From: Edolisoma coerulescens
Lineage: Eukaryota; Chordata; Aves; Passeriformes; Campephagidae
Assembly: GCA_013397115.1 (NCBI GenBank)
Contig: VWZW01001752.1
Coordinates: forward strand, 124,001-188,000
Direction of reading: 5' to 3'
Length of the DNA: 64,000 bases
Shown: positions 1-13,639 of the stretch, piece by piece
Position numbering within the stretch: position 1 is the stretch's first letter
How the letters are laid out: the number at the start of each line of letters is the position of its first letter
The notes under the pieces: model-generated
Told to the model about the DNA's origin: nothing
Databases searched by the model: none
Seen by the model: only the letters and a program-made list of their open reading frames with translations
Position numbers and translations under genes: made by a program

Positions 1-756
1 CTGATGGTAGTACAAGAAACTTCAAGCACAGAGAGATTTGAGGGATCTGGTTGGGGGGGGAAAAAGCCTTTTTATTTTCATCCTTAGGTAAATTTCCATA
101 GTAGTTTTCTTTTAGCACTAGTGGCAACCATGTTTAGGAAAAGCGAAAAAGAACAAGAATGAAGTTATAATTGTCTCCTTTTGAGAGGTAAGCATTAATT
201 AATTTTGATCACTCAAATAACTGCATTTCTGTCTTTATAGCCTTTCAGCTATATAATTAATTAAGCCTAATCAAAATGTCCAGTTTCTCAACTTTCAGTA
301 TCCAGAATGCACTTTGCTTAAGGCTAATGTAATTCTGTGCAAATGCTATCTTTTATTTATTTGCTTTTTTTTTTTTTTTAAAGGTTAAACTGTATATACT
401 TCCCAGGCCTTTAACTCGTGCAACTGTATGGAGTGTAGGGAGTATTTTGTTCTATATGCCAGAGTTTGAAGAGTTCTGGAGTTTGAAGAAGTTGCAGTAC
501 CATTGCTGTCAAACAATGATTTTTATATAGATGATGAACACAACTGGTATGCTGAATAATTCTTAAAAGACTACTATTGTAAATGAAACTAATGTACCTT
601 CAGATAATAATATTGTTATTTCCTGCTATGTTATATGAGAATTATTTTTGAAAGCTGCTGCATGATTTAATTTCTTTAAACTAAAATAATACTAACTTGT
701 ATTCAGTGAAATATTTGTTATGTGTGTTAGCTTCATGAGTATCACTCTAGGTTTTA

Positions 757-782
757 AATAAAATTTTAAAAATTAAAAAAAA
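757..782 (+). terminator. Possible polyadenylation signal and A-rich tail
   Basis: AATAAA occurs at 757-762, followed about 12 bases later by a run of eight A (775-782). This could be the 3' end of an old retrocopied transcript or of an unknown plus-strand transcript. No ORF or splice structure upstream supports a gene, and no target-site duplication was found, so this is weak. Confidence 0.2.
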
Positions 783-3700
783 GTTAGTTAATCTCAAATC
801 ATTGCAGATTAATCTGCAGAGATCCTAATGACTCCAAAAGGAAGTCCTATGAAGACATAGTTGTTTTCTCTAATTGAATGTGAAGGTGAAGAAAACACTT
901 ATTTTTTAATGTCGTTGGGGGGAAAAAAGTGTTCTGTCTTTTCATTAATATCAGAAGATACAGCAGAAGTTCTTATTACATCACTGATGCTAAATATTTT
1001 TGGTGTCATATTTGATAAATCAGACATATCCAGACACTCCAAAAATCACAAACATCATCTAGTGAGACCTCACATATTACTGTATACTTCAACTATTTTC
1101 TACTATCTTCTGTTTTGTACTTGTGTTCAGAAGTATAAAGTTTGAAATAACAGAGACTCTTGGAAAATTGTTTGCAAATGCTTTTGGTTTGCTTTGCCAT
1201 CCATTTTTGTCTATATGAATCTCCACAATTAGGAGGGCGCAAGGTAAACACCTGCCACTGAGTTAAATAAATGACTCCCTCTAAAACCTGTGGCTGTTTA
1301 CGTGTCCAAATAAGTCTGATAAAAGTCTGTTCTAGGGCTTGTAACCTGCATAAGCCTGTGAGTCCAGCCATGTGTTTCCAGAGGCACAGAGTTTTGGAGT
1401 TTAACTGGTCAGTTTATTGCAATCTGGATAAAAAAAATCTAACTTCCCCAACCCCCCCCGCCCCATTTTCTAATTTTTTCCCACTGAAAGTTTTCTCAGC
1501 AGAAGACTTGCAGCAGTGGATTTCCAAGGAGTAATTGTGGTTAGGCATAAATTATTTTTCATCACTCTCTTGGAGAAAGAGCATCAAAAGCATTGACTAT
1601 CAGAAAACACTTCCTGAAGCAAAGATTTTTATTTTTTTAGCTAACAAAATAGTGGTGTTGAGGGCTGAGGTTTTTGTTAATTTTGTTTTGGTGAGCATTT
1701 GGAGTTTTTTAGAGAGAGAAGGGGACTTTGAACACAGTATTCTGTTTTCAGTAGTTGTTAGTATATCTGTTTAGGTAGGAGAGTGGGAGAAACGGAGATG
1801 CTATTATTATGTTACTCCTACTTACATCCTTCATAAAAAGAATGAATCTAGAAATATTGTGTGTTTTATTTTATTATTTATGTGAGCCAAACTCATGGAT
1901 GCATCCCAAATATTGATCTCTGACAAAAAGTTAAGAAGTTTGATTCAGTGTGAGAAAATACACTTCCATATATCTTGAATCCAGTGCTTGATAATTTCAT
2001 ATGATGACTCATAGCTGATTTATTAAGCAAAACTAATAGTTTCCACCACTTCTCTTCATGCCATTCATGACTTCGTATATATCACTGTCAAACCTCTCAG
2101 TTCTCTTCTCTAGGCTGAAGAATCCTACATTATTTATTCTATAATTTTGATCACCCTAATAAAGTATATTTTCTAGTATTTATATTCTCATTTATATAGA
2201 GAAAAAAGGTCAGATCTGTAAAAAATATTAGTGATGCATCTGCATCTTTGTTTAAGCAGAAGAATTTATTCTGTTCGACAACCCTTCCTTAATTCTAAGC
2301 CTTCATTCTGTTTTGTTTTGTTGTTTTCTTTTTTGAGTGACACTGAACAGTAAACTTCTGGAATCCCATCACTGTGTAAGGAAAGACAAGATGTATTTTT
2401 TCTTAAGTGTTGCTAAATTTATTTTATCTGCAGTCACTCGGTACAGAAAAAATTATTCTGTACCTCTCAGATGTGACCCCAGTCCATGACAAGCCAAACT
2501 CTCACCATTAATTCTTTCTGAATGCTCATTCTGATTAGCTGAATTTTCTTTGGAACCAAAAAGTGATATTTAACTTTTATATTAATATGTAATAATATTT
2601 GTGACCAATACAGTACAGCACCTTATAGAAGTTATAGTACACAAACCTTGTCCTTAAGCCAGCACTTTTGCATCATATCCCTTCTATTCAATGTCCTCCT
2701 AAATGAACGTGTCACACTAGATGTGTCATTAATTAGCCATCATCATTTCATTGATGACGCATAAGCACAATTAGAATATTCATCAGGGGTTCCAAACTGA
2801 TTGGAAACAGGCTTAACTCACCAAGGTTGGGCAAAAGATGATTCCCTCTTTCTTACATATATAAAGTACTGTACTTCAGAGAGACCTGGGGCATTTGTGC
2901 ATTTTCCTTGCATCTCTACATAAGGCGCAAATTAGAGTAAGTAGAAATGTACAGCTTGTTTTTTTAGGCTTGTACCTACCATGTGGTTGATTCTTTATCA
3001 CACAGAGCAGCTTTTCAATCCTCTCTGGAATTCAAGATAAATTTTTTCATCAGTATAGCACCAGAATATTCTAAATTCAAGGCATACTTCTTGTTCTACC
3101 ACCTATAAGGACACTTTTAATATTCAAACATGAAGTTATGCATGAGTCTACCATAATTTCATGCTCCTAAAGATAAGGGTGGCAACATGATGCCTGCCAG
3201 ATGCTCAGAGGTCAGACTGAAAAAGAATATGGAATCACCTGTTGTCCCAGGGCTCTCTTCTAGTTCAGCGCAAGGTGGAGAAAAGCTAAGTAGGTGCCAA
3301 GCTGATTCCAAGTATTGTCAGCAAGAAGAAATGAAGATTAAAAAAAAATGCTCTGACTTATGTGAGATAGGAAAGTAGAGAGAAGCTGAAGCAGGTTTGA
3401 TAATTATCCAGTTTTCTTAATCTCTGGTCACATACGCTGCCACATTAAGTGGCAGACTCTAATTTATGTATTTTGTTCCCTCTTAGTAAACCTTAGAATA
3501 AATACAGGATCTCCTACTGCAGGTCTTTATTGTCCAATATTCTGTCTCTCTGGCATTGATTAATGACAAAGAATTTTCTGGAATCTTAAAATCTACTTCA
3601 AAAGTAAGAGGTGTACATACGTATATGTACAAACACGCATTTATCCAAGTTGTCCATCTGTAACTTTTTTCATCCTTCCACTTCTGCTTGTGAATTTTTC

Positions 3701-5851
3701 AGCCTCTTCTGTTTTGATCAGGCCTAAATAATGAACCATTACAGCATATGCAGCAGGTTGTGGATCTTTTCAGATGAATATCTTATTCTGATTTCTTCAC
3801 ATCTACTTGTCTTATCAAATATATATTCAACTAACTTCAAACAGACTACTAACACCATAACCTTGCCAATCAGCTTCATTTTCTGGAACCATGTAACACA
3901 GTTACTCCGCAAGAAGAAAAAGAGTCAGGAAGATGATTTACCCCAACTGGACTTACTGCAAGTTATAAAACCTGCAAGTAACTTTGGGAGAAGTAAAAGT
4001 GTACACCTTTGTGGGGAAATGATAGAATCCAGTATTCCTATTCAGGGAATTCTATAGATGCTGGAAATCCTTGAGAGGTAGGTAATAAAAAGACGCAGCA
4101 CTTTTTTTTCTTTTGTTCTAGTCTTTCCTTCCTTCTCTGATTCCCCACAGGATTGGGAAAAACTTAGGTGATTCATTGTTATTTAAGTTGCTCTCTTTGT
4201 GACACTACAGTTTGCTGAGTGTAATTTTACCAAAGGAGTAGTAAACATGGTATAAACCTGCTTTTATACTACTTTGGCTACTTTTTCCCTCTGTATTATC
4301 CTCAAAAGCACAGTGGAAAAGTGCTGCGGTTTTTTTAGTTCTTTACTATAACGTGAAGATGAAAAAAGTTGGTTGCTATCCTGAAAATAGAATAGAAATA
4401 TGAAAACTACATCTTGCCTATTTGGTCTTTCCAAAACTGTCTTCTCCTACAGTGAATTCTGTAGAAGCCTGCTGAAATTTGCTTTAGCAAGCTTACAAAG
4501 AAGGAATACCAAGATATAAACATTTTTTAACTATTACCTAAATCTTTAGAAACACCACCTTAAATAGAATCACTTGCTTTATAATTAGAAAGAATCCTTT
4601 CTCATAAATTACAGTACCATACCATCTATAGTTACAAATTATGCATTAGTATCTCCCAAATTTTGAATGCTTAAATCAGTTTGAAAGTCCTAAAGGGATA
4701 TATTTCTATCAGTTCTGTACCAATTACATTATACCTATTTGCTGTTCTTTGTTCCCTTTTTTTCCCAGAGGCAATTCTACACAAGTACAGAATAGGTATT
4801 TTGCATTTATCCCCCCCAGTTTCTTGGTAAGTGTATCTCAGTCTTTAAACCAGACATCCTTGCTTTAGAAGAAAGAGCTGTATGAGCTGCCTGACTAGAA
4901 TCCTACCATTTTACTAAGGAATACACTCGTCTAACGCTACTGTTGCTTTCTTTTTTAGCAAAGGCTAGATGATTTGCATATTTATGAACCATTAAGCATC
5001 TTCTATACACTCCCCTCAGGAGGCTCAATAAAGACATGAAATTATTTCTGCCTAGGTCACATTTATTAATTTCAGCCTCTGCATAAGATTTACATTTTAC
5101 TGCAGCGCAAGAGGGAGAAATGAAGACAGGGTTAAAGGGGAGCATAAATTGTTAGCTTTTGCTAGTCTATATCATCCTCTCTTACCACTCTTAGTGGTTC
5201 AGGAAATTTATTTTATCTTCCTGTAATCACCTTCCCAGATGCAGTGGTAAACGAGAAAATGCAGATAAAAGACAAAATAAACAAACATAAGGTCATGCCT
5301 TGCATACTACAACTAGTATAAAATAAACTTGAAAGCTTGATTGAAGTTACTCATTAAAATAGTGTTACTGATGAAAGAGGTGGAGGGGTACCTCATTCAT
5401 GTGCAGTGTGGGAGATACGGGATGAGGTGGCAAACTGAATTCTCTCCATAGGCATTTAGAGTCAGACCTCTGCTTATGGAAGGAAGAACCATCTTTGACA
5501 CATTCATTAGAGAAGACTAGAAAATGTTAACTTAAAGCACATTCAGAGAAAGAAATTTGCAATGTGAAGTTTATTTGAAAAGAGTTCTGGCCAGTTTGTA
5601 TTCACAAAAATCAAAGCCTAATGCGTAACTAAGGTAAAAGGATACAAACAGCACTTTTTGTGGCGTTCGCTGGGAAATTGTACGCAATGGTGTGCAGGGT
5701 CTCTGTAGTAATTCTGTCTTTTGCATAACACAGAGGCAGGGGGTAAGAGGAGCTTTGACCTTCAATCCCTCTCCCCACAAACACATTTTTCACATATTAC
5801 AATTAATGTGAATCCCAACTTAATGGCTGCTTTGGAACATGCTCTTTCAAA

Positions 5852-5880
5852 ACAGGCAAGCAAGCAAGCAAGCAAACAAA
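5852..5880. repeat. AAGC/AAAC tetranucleotide microsatellite
   Basis: About five copies of a CAAG-type tetramer grade into AAAC and then an A-run. It is an ordinary short simple repeat. Confidence 0.85.
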
Positions 5881-6499
5881 AAAAGACAAAAAAAGCTATG
5901 TGTGATCCAGACAGCTAAGGAATAAACTCTTTCTCCTTAGATGTTCCTTTTTGAGGAGGGTTGGTTCTTGATCTGCAGTTATGCTGAGATGGATAATTTG
6001 ATTCACAGCTAGACAGAACCAGAGGCTTTTATTTCACTTTTTTTTCAGAAATTCTGCATTAATTGTGTTGTTTTTCTCAGTATAGATGCTGCACCAACAT
6101 TTTAGGATTTTTTAATAATTCTAAACTTCATGTAAAAAAAACAACCTTGTTGATAATAAGAAAATTGCCATTCCATAATGGAAATACCTGGACTTTTAGT
6201 AAAGACTTGTTATTCCACTTAATAAGAAGGTTTTGAACACATCTTAAAAATAAGCCCTTTTGAACAGTAATCAGAAACAACTGCTCAGGTTGCAAGTACT
6301 CTATTTCTGCTATGAAAATAGCTATGTGCTGTCCTGAGTGACAATAACCTCTATCAAATTTCACTCCATAGGCAGGTAAAACCTCAGCTGCCTCTGCAGC
6401 TGAATCTGTGGCCAGTTACCACAGAAGTGTCATATTTGCCATTCAAAATACCAGTTAAATATTGAAACTAGCATGTGATTTAATCTAGTAAAATTGGAA

Positions 6500-8939
6500 T
6501 AGACTGTCCAAGAAAGTAAACTGGAAAATTTGCAACGAGTTGAACATGTTATATTTTAATTTGCAGAGACAAAAATGACAAGCAATTTATTTACATAAAA
6601 CTGTACAAAAGCAAATTAAATTATGTAAATATTTCATAAATAGAGGTGGACTAGCGTTTAATACATTTTGCCATGTTTAGCATAGTTGCGTGCATAGTGA
6701 CTCATAATAAACAATGATAAATTGTTCTCTGCTTCACTATCAACATCCAAGTTGCAGAACAATAGTCAATGATTAATATTACAAACAGATCGTACCACAC
6801 TGAATGCAAGTGCTTTAAAATTTAGGAAAAAGTTGTCTGAAAGCATACCCCAGGTAGCTGGTGAATGTTGTCTTCTTCCTAGTGTTTATGCTCTTTCAGT
6901 CAGTAATAAAATTTAACCGATGTGTTTTCATTTCTATTGCATTTTTCATCTGCTTCTTTTCTTAAGGAAACTGTATATTTATCACCAATGAAACAAGGAA
7001 AAGTATTTCATTCTTCAACTTCCTTACATGTGTTTGGTGATGGCTGGATTTATGGCAAGATCTTTATCCATATTCATCATTTTTCTGCTTGACAACTTCT
7101 AGGGTAACCTTTCAGCCAATCGTTTCAATCCCATTTAAGTTCTTCCCCCACATAAAAATAATGTTTAACTTTTTTTCCTGAAACTCAGGCAGCAGGCCAG
7201 TCAGAAACCATATTCAATAAACATAGTGGGTCTGAGATCTGGAATAAGCCTTAGATTTTAGACCAAAGCTATTGAACTTTCTAATACATATAAAGTTATA
7301 TATTAACGCATCAATCTATAAAGGTGCCCTAATGTAAAATACATGCAAAGCTCATTTGAGTTTCCCATGGAAAGAAAGAAAAAATACGATTTCTATACTG
7401 TACAACTAAAATGTGATGAAGGCTAAAAGCAATTTAAAAAAATTAATTGTGAATTTTCCTGGCAACATGAACTGGTGACACCTTGCTAAATAACTATCAT
7501 ATAGACTGATCATACTTTTCCAGGCAGCGGAATTAAAAACAAATTAAAAGAACCCCAAATCCCACACAAATAGTAATAAAAAAATCCTCAAGACCTACTT
7601 AAACCACAGCCTTGTGTTAATAATGCTTAAGACTGGTCCATTAACTGAGTTTGGCAAAAGGCTTGTTTTTAAATATATTATTTATAATTTCTCAGAAAAT
7701 AAACACAGGTAAATATACAGGTTCAAAAAAGTTGGGAATAGCCCCTTACCCCTCAGTGTCCAAACCCAACTACCACTTTACCATAATAATAGGTATAAAA
7801 GGCACAGTTGCATATTTTGCATTCACCCTAATTATTTTTTATAGCTTTATTTGTTTATTTTTTATACAAAAGCACTCTATTTATGGAGTGGCACCAGATT
7901 TAACCTATTTCAAATAAAGAGGAAAAATACAAACACAAAATATACTTGTATGTCATGCCAGGTCAGAAGAGTAATCAGCATATTAATAGTGGCTAGTTCC
8001 ACTAGAATTACTGTGAATACTTACAGTAGATAGAATTTTTAAAAAATCCTTTCACACGCAGTTTAGGTCTAAGGAGGTGCACACAAGAAAATTATTTCAT
8101 GACTGTCTTATGTGGTGCAAAAATTGGTGAGTGACTGCTGATCCATTTAATCTGAAGGTCTACTATGACCCGTATTATTAGCCTTGTAGAAAAAGTGTCT
8201 AAGAATATATGGAACCCAGCTACCTAATTTATTTTCTTGTGTGTAATATTAAATAAAATCTTATTAAAGGAAATTCTGTTGAACATTTGTGTTATGCAAT
8301 TGTGTATTCTGTTGAAACGTGCAAGAAAAATGTGTATACATTACATAAGCATTTTTAGAAGCATTTTTAAACAGGTACTTACAGATTATACAAAGCAGTA
8401 ACTGCTGTATGCAGTCTCATAACAAAGTACTAGCTTGCATCTCTCCATATTACTTAAATAATTAAACATAAAAATGTTCAATCATTATTAATCTTTGATT
8501 TTAATATTTTCTTTCTAAAATGTGTCCATTCATCATAACTCCTATACACAAACTAATGTTACTTGAAGAAAGTAAACTTGAGAGAGGAGAATGAAAAGGC
8601 CAGTAATGGCACACCCCACTATGTGGAGAGGTGAATTCAAAAGATAAATGTGATGAGTTGTTTTGATTTACCAACCTCTACCTTAGGTTGTTTAAGGTTA
8701 TTTCTATGCAATTCTTCAAAGCAAGAGACTACCCAAAGCTACATTATGACTACAGTTACTAGAGAGCCATCTAGCCGTGCCTTCACACCAGGTTAAACAG
8801 CCAGGGATCTGAATGCTTTCCCCCTCCTTGAGCTGTCCTTGCTGTGTTTTTTGATTGTCACTTTTGTCTGAATGTCTGAGCTCGGTCTGTGATTATTACT
8901 ACAGCATCAACTACAAAGCAATTGGTTGATATTCTGCAT
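6500..8939. other. AT-rich stretch, either distal 3' UTR or downstream flank
   Basis: No exon, repeat family or RNA gene is recognisable. Two further minus-strand AATAAA hexamers (8228-8233 and 6586-6591) leave open that the protocadherin 3' UTR reaches this far. The sequence around 6560-6650 (minus-strand TTTTGTACAG, GTAAATAAATTG) has the look of a UTR end but cannot be proven. Confidence 0.3.
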
Positions 8940-10504
8940 GTTTTGTTGCTTTTATTGCACAAAAACCTGTTTTGTTTCCTCTTCCTTTCAAGAAGCACTC
9001 ACCATGAGAATCGCTACAGCTCTTGCATATCACAGTAGCTTGGACTCCTTTTGACTCATCTTGGCCTCCTAGGTATCATACCACTGTTTATCAGACCATT
9101 TTTTACTTATGCTAAATTTTCTGAGTCTTGGTATCATTTAATATTGCACTTCTCTTGGTTTTAATGCACTTGGTTTCAAGAAAGCTTTCATTATCATCAT
9201 CTTTGACATAACTGAAGCAGTTGGTAAGCTGCAACACTGATGACCAGACTTAGCAACCATGCCTTGCAATCTGAAAAGAAGCTTTTGTATCCAAGTTATA
9301 ATGTTCTCTCGTTACTTCATTATCCCACTGTCCACCTTTTTGCCTCCCATCAAGTATTCCCATTAACACAGCATTCTCTTCTACTATTATTTTTTAAATT
9401 TGATCTTAAAAATTCCCTGGAACTGGCATATGCAGCATATCATATGCAGCATCTGCTGCAACGTATCATGTCATTACAAAAAAAGCACATCAGTTCCTTT
9501 GGGCATTCAACTGAACCACATTGGAAAAAAAAAAATTGTCACCTGGGCTTCTGAATTGTGCTGCTGCGCAGAATGTAACTGAAGGTGTGTTATGAGTACG
9601 TGTGGTTTTTTGTGAATACATTAGTTTTCTAAGTCAAGCCCCAATACTTAGCAGTTCCCCTGATCCATTGTGTGATCTTTGGCCTTTTTGTTATTACAAT
9701 CTTCCCAGCTAAATGTTAGTCTTGCCCAAAATAATGATTTCAACAGTTCATCATTGCTATCCTACGATATAAGTGTTAGTAATTGTGTTTACATTGAAAT
9801 AATCGTTACAGAGAACGAGAGAGAAGGAGAGAAAGAGACACAGCAAGACACGTTTGTTCAATGGACAAAACAGAACCCGAGTTCATGAATCACAGGAAAG
9901 TATGCCATGTTTTTGACTGCAGTCTCAGGCTGAACGAATTTCTGCTGCTTCCAGCCTCAGAGGAGAGGTGAGAGTATTAAAGCTGTGGTCTTCACAAAGT
10001 GCCTATTAACGATTATTCCTTTATATTTATCCTATATCTTTATGGTTTCTGAAGGATTGTCCCTGGTGGGGATCAGCAATATTCAGATGGTATGTTTTGA
10101 ATACATTTTCCCTGACCTGTTATCCTCAACAAGCCAGATGACAAACAAACAAAATGAGTGGCTTAATTCATGCTTCTGCAGAGGGGAAACAACAGTGTGT
10201 TGATTTCTTTTTAATCAAGCTTGCTACTATGGGAGGAATTTGCAACCATAGATCCTGGAAAATAAAAATCAGCGAGGGGGAATTAGACATGCAAGTAACA
10301 ACGTTTTCTACATTGTACAGTATAGTCAGGCAGACAGTATAATTACATGCCTGCTATGGAGGCAGAAGTGGCAGGCAGATCTTTTGTCTCTTTGGTGGCC
10401 CCCTCTTTTTTGTTTCTCATTTTTTCTTAAAATTGTTGTAATTTTAAGACTTTTGCCCCATTTCTTTCTTATATTATGAAAGAACTTTGTTGCTGCTTTT
10501 TAGC
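8940..10504 (-). other. PCDH7: Probable 3' UTR of the protocadherin gene, distal end not fixed
   Basis: Sequence directly after the TAG stop, reading toward lower coordinates, carries no further coding potential in frame and is AT-rich like a brain-expressed 3' UTR. Possible AATAAA signals on the minus strand lie at 8951-8956, 8228-8233 and 6586-6591. The first gives a UTR of about 1.6 kb, the last about 3.9 kb. A T/G-bearing stretch follows the 8951 signal, so I used it as a provisional end, but nothing in the sequence alone decides between them. A short inverted repeat sits about 130-160 bases after the stop (10348-10377). Confidence 0.5.
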
Positions 10505-10884
10505 CTACAGGTAAACTTCTCTTCTAGTTAGGGTATTGACAGGAGATGGCTTGTATTCCCCTGTCTGTGTAAGGGGGATATCCTCTGGATTGCCTTCTTC
10601 ATTTTTGCTGAAACTAGCTGCGCTGAAGGTCTCATAGGATGAGGTCAACTTTTTGTTAAGGAGGTTTCTGTTGCGATCACCCATGAGGGAGGCTTCTCCA
10701 TTGGCCAGCTTTTCCTGGCTGCCCCGTTCATCGACAGGCATGAAAGTGGAGAGTTTTGGCTGGCTCTTCTGCTTTCTCTCCGGAGAAGTGCGGACTGGCA
10801 TCCAGCAGGAGTCTGAGTGGCCATATTCATCACATTCTCGGGTGCACTTCCCTGTTAGGGCTACATCTGGTAGAGGCCGTGAAT
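10505..10884 (-). CDS. PCDH7: Terminal coding exon of a delta-1 protocadherin, best match protocadherin-7
   Basis: This exon encodes the last 125 whole residues, plus a split first codon, of a protocadherin cytoplasmic tail. The family are single-pass membrane cell-adhesion proteins. Visible in order are SRPLPDVALTGK, then conserved motif 2 (CTRECDEYGHSDSCWMP), a Ser/Pro-rich stretch, STFMPVDERG, MGDRNRNLLNKKL, IPLTQTGEYKP, and the C-terminus TLTRREVYL before a TAG stop. From memory of the family, PCDH1 has a related CM2 (CTREC..GHSD.CWMP) and ends in REIYL. PCDH9 and PCDH11 have CTQEC and different ends, so PCDH7 fits best. The last three residues (VYL) would suit a class II PDZ ligand; that is inference. 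The upstream boundary is set by CTCTCTTTTATTTTCAG, whose AG ends at 10885, so the exon starts at 10884 with the last two bases of a codon. The ORF continues upstream into intron, and the Met at 10936 is not a start. Ectodomain and membrane exons lie outside the window. Confidence 0.86.
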
Positions 10885-10901
10885 CTGAAAATAAAAGAGA
10901 G
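10885..10901 (-). promoter_or_regulatory. Splice acceptor of the terminal protocadherin exon
   Basis: Read on the minus strand, the sequence just before the exon is CTCTCTTTTATTTTCAG, a nearly uninterrupted pyrimidine tract followed by CAG. It fixes the exon start at 10884. The split codon takes its first base from the previous exon, so an incoming G would give GAT (Asp) before SRPLPDV. Confidence 0.85.
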
Positions 10902-13599
10902 TTGTCTTTACAAATTGATATTAAAATGACTTCCATTGAAACTGAGAATCCTTAAATTCGCAAAAGGTATTTTTAAAGGTCTTGGTAGGAAGGTTGCAGT
11001 AAGTTCCTCAGTAGTAATTTTTTCACAGTGCATATGCCCAGAGGCAACAAGCAGATCTGTACAGTTATTCTCAACCTTAATAATTGAAAAAAAAAAAAAA
11101 AAAAAGGCTATTAATCCTCTTCCTGTGCTTGTAAATCAATTCCAGAAGCATTTGGTATTAGGCACTGAATTAATTTTGATGTCTGAAAGAGAAACAAGCA
11201 CTTAATTCCATACTGCCAATTTTCTTGAAATTATTAAAAATACCTTTCCTTGAAATTATTGTAGACAATACTCTGAATTTATGTGAAAGGATCCTGAGAT
11301 CCTGCACCCTGCAAATACTTACAAACATACTTAATGCCCTGAAAATGAGCAGATCTGTTATTGACAAAGGGACTGAATCTTCATATAACGTAAACCTCTG
11401 CTTGTATTTCTGAGGACTGGGCACTTGTTTTTAGTCCACAATATGTTACATTAGTTGTGCAATCAGTAATTGTAGGAGCATGCAAAACCCCTGCTATGGG
11501 TTATAAACTTTATCAATTGTACAAATAAAGCTGTTCTTTGTGTATATGTGTATGGTAGGGCACAGGATGAATCTGAGTGCGGCCTAAAGAGAGACCCATT
11601 TTATATGTGACTTGCTATGTTAGAAGGTGTCCTATTCCAGATCACTATGTCTAAGCTTTCTGTGCTTGTAAGAGCTTTCACTGAAAACCAGCAAAGTTCG
11701 GGGCCCTGCAGGATTGACTCCTACCTGTTAGCAATGCAGGTATATTTAATATTTGTATTTTGATACTTGCATACAACTGAATTTGAAAGCTACCTCAACT
11801 CTTTTACGGAATGGGTAAGATTCCGAAACCTTTCTTTTATTTAGTTATAGTGTACTTTATGGTCTAAAGGAATAACTGAAACAGCCTACAAAGTAACAAC
11901 ATGATATTGAAACAAAGTTGACAAAGAACATAAATCAAAAAATAAAATTTTCAAGTGTGCTTGATATGAATTTCACATGATATGACTTATTTGATGAAAT
12001 GTTTTGGTTTGTTTTATAAAAAATTGATTATCTTAGAAGGGAGCACGGAACTTCAACATGGAAACGTAGTCAGGTACTTCATATGGGCTGTGGCATCTTT
12101 CTACCTTCCCACTACAACACCAAAGTTCTTTTGAACAGTAATTTTTCCCAGTAATAACATGTGCCTTATAAAAACACTATCAAGGCCTGCTCAACCTTCA
12201 TTTTGTTACTTCTATTTTGCCCATTTTTCTTTGATTTTGGCTGACAGATTACCTTCTCAAACAATGACAATTCCAACTGTGAGTTTTTTATAAATTGATA
12301 AAAAAGACCACTGCTGAAGATAAAAAAACCCCAGACCAACCCAATAAAAAACCCCACACAACCAAAAATACTTTTCTCTTCCAGAACAAACCATTTCAAT
12401 TTAAAATATTTACAAACAGGTGCTTGCAGAGAGAGCATATTTCATTTCAACATCTGTGGATTTAATCCTGATAGAATTGCAAAAGCTCTTGAAAGTCAGA
12501 TTTATCTTCATCCTGTCCTGATTTTTTCATGCATTTAAACATTAATTTAATAAATAATTTGTTGCATTAAAACTGTAAAAGTGTGTACACTACTTGCTAC
12601 TGACAGGGGTCAACCTTTTACAGAATCTGCTGTACGTATTCTGAATACTGTATAAAATTTCATATTTCAATTAAATATCACTGACTTTAATGAGGAAACA
12701 GACCTTGTGTGTAGATAACTGAGTAACCCTGTAGGTAAGATGTGTAAGGCTGGCAGGAGGGAACTAAGTAGTTTTTTTATCTTTTAAATTTTTTTTCTTT
12801 GATTTATTTTTAAGGCTTTTGCACTTAGACACAATTCCCACTTTTTTTTTTCCTCCAGTGAAGAATGCAATACTGTGAAAACTTATCAGCCTATCAGTTT
12901 TCAGACGACAGCGTTCTGCGGACATACACAGAAGATGGGGATGGTAACTGGAAAATCCTGTTTGTCAGGAAAATCAGCATTATTCTGACTCTCCCTAATG
13001 GTAAGAAGCATAAACTGCTCAGATGCCCTGATGTGCTTTGATTTTTAAGCAGAATTTTTCGTATTTTTACAACAGGGCCAATCCCCCAAAATCTCCATAA
13101 ACTATTCAAACCAACACCTTATTTCCAAAAAGCGGCCATTAACTATTATGCTTGCTGCAATTATTTTAATTATTACTCTGACATAATATTAGCAACTCCT
13201 GATCAATTCAATATGTCTGACCTTTATTTAAGGCATAGGAATATATATTTATTGAAAAGAGTTTCTTTTGTTGTAGTTTGAGTTTGGGGTTTTGTCAGAT
13301 TGAAACAATTAGCATCTCATTGTATCTGATGGTGTCCTTTTAGCTCAAACAAATTTCGAGTCAGCAATACGTGGGTTCATAAAAATCCTTCCCTTGCTGG
13401 CGGTCCTTGAGTCACGCACTTGAAAATGTGCCATTTTGCATTGTAGTGCTCCTCCTATTCACTTCTGGACAAATACTGGAATTCCTTATTGTAAAGCATG
13501 AAGACTTACTGTACAATTCAGCCGCATAATGCTGTTTTAAGAACCAAAACCATCCAAGTCAGTGTGTTGCTGAGTTGCCCTGTTGGGTTATGTGATAAA
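10902..13599. other. Start of the long last intron, no recognisable element
   Basis: Apart from the poly-A tract near 11090, this stretch shows no exon with credible splice sites, no known repeat and no RNA gene. It is read as intron of the minus-strand protocadherin gene. Confidence 0.5.
11087..11105. repeat. Poly-A tract
   Basis: A run of about 19 A residues just inside the intron, roughly 200 bases upstream of the terminal exon as the minus strand reads. On the transcribed strand it is a U-tract. It is far enough away not to act as the polypyrimidine tract of the acceptor. Confidence 0.85.
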
Positions 13600-13639
13600 C
13601 TTCATCTTCACACCAACAGAAGAGCTCAGAAAGACACTG

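Larger units (their letters stand above)
1..6499. other. Downstream flank with no recognisable gene
   Basis: This is AT-rich sequence with only short chance ORFs (under about 110 codons, no known domain and no coding-like composition). The only structured items are a plus-strand AATAAA followed by an A-run near 757-782 and a short AAGC tandem repeat near 5855. I see no transposon family, RNA gene or promoter signal. Confidence 0.6.

Noticed and set aside
10885..10936. Start codon and first 17 residues of the 143-codon minus-strand ORF
   Set aside because: They lie upstream of the TTTTCAG acceptor and are intron, and the protein is expected to start in a distant exon.
10653..10955. 100-codon plus-strand ORF
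   Set aside because: It is the antisense shadow of the protocadherin exon, and the minus-strand frame has clear family motifs.
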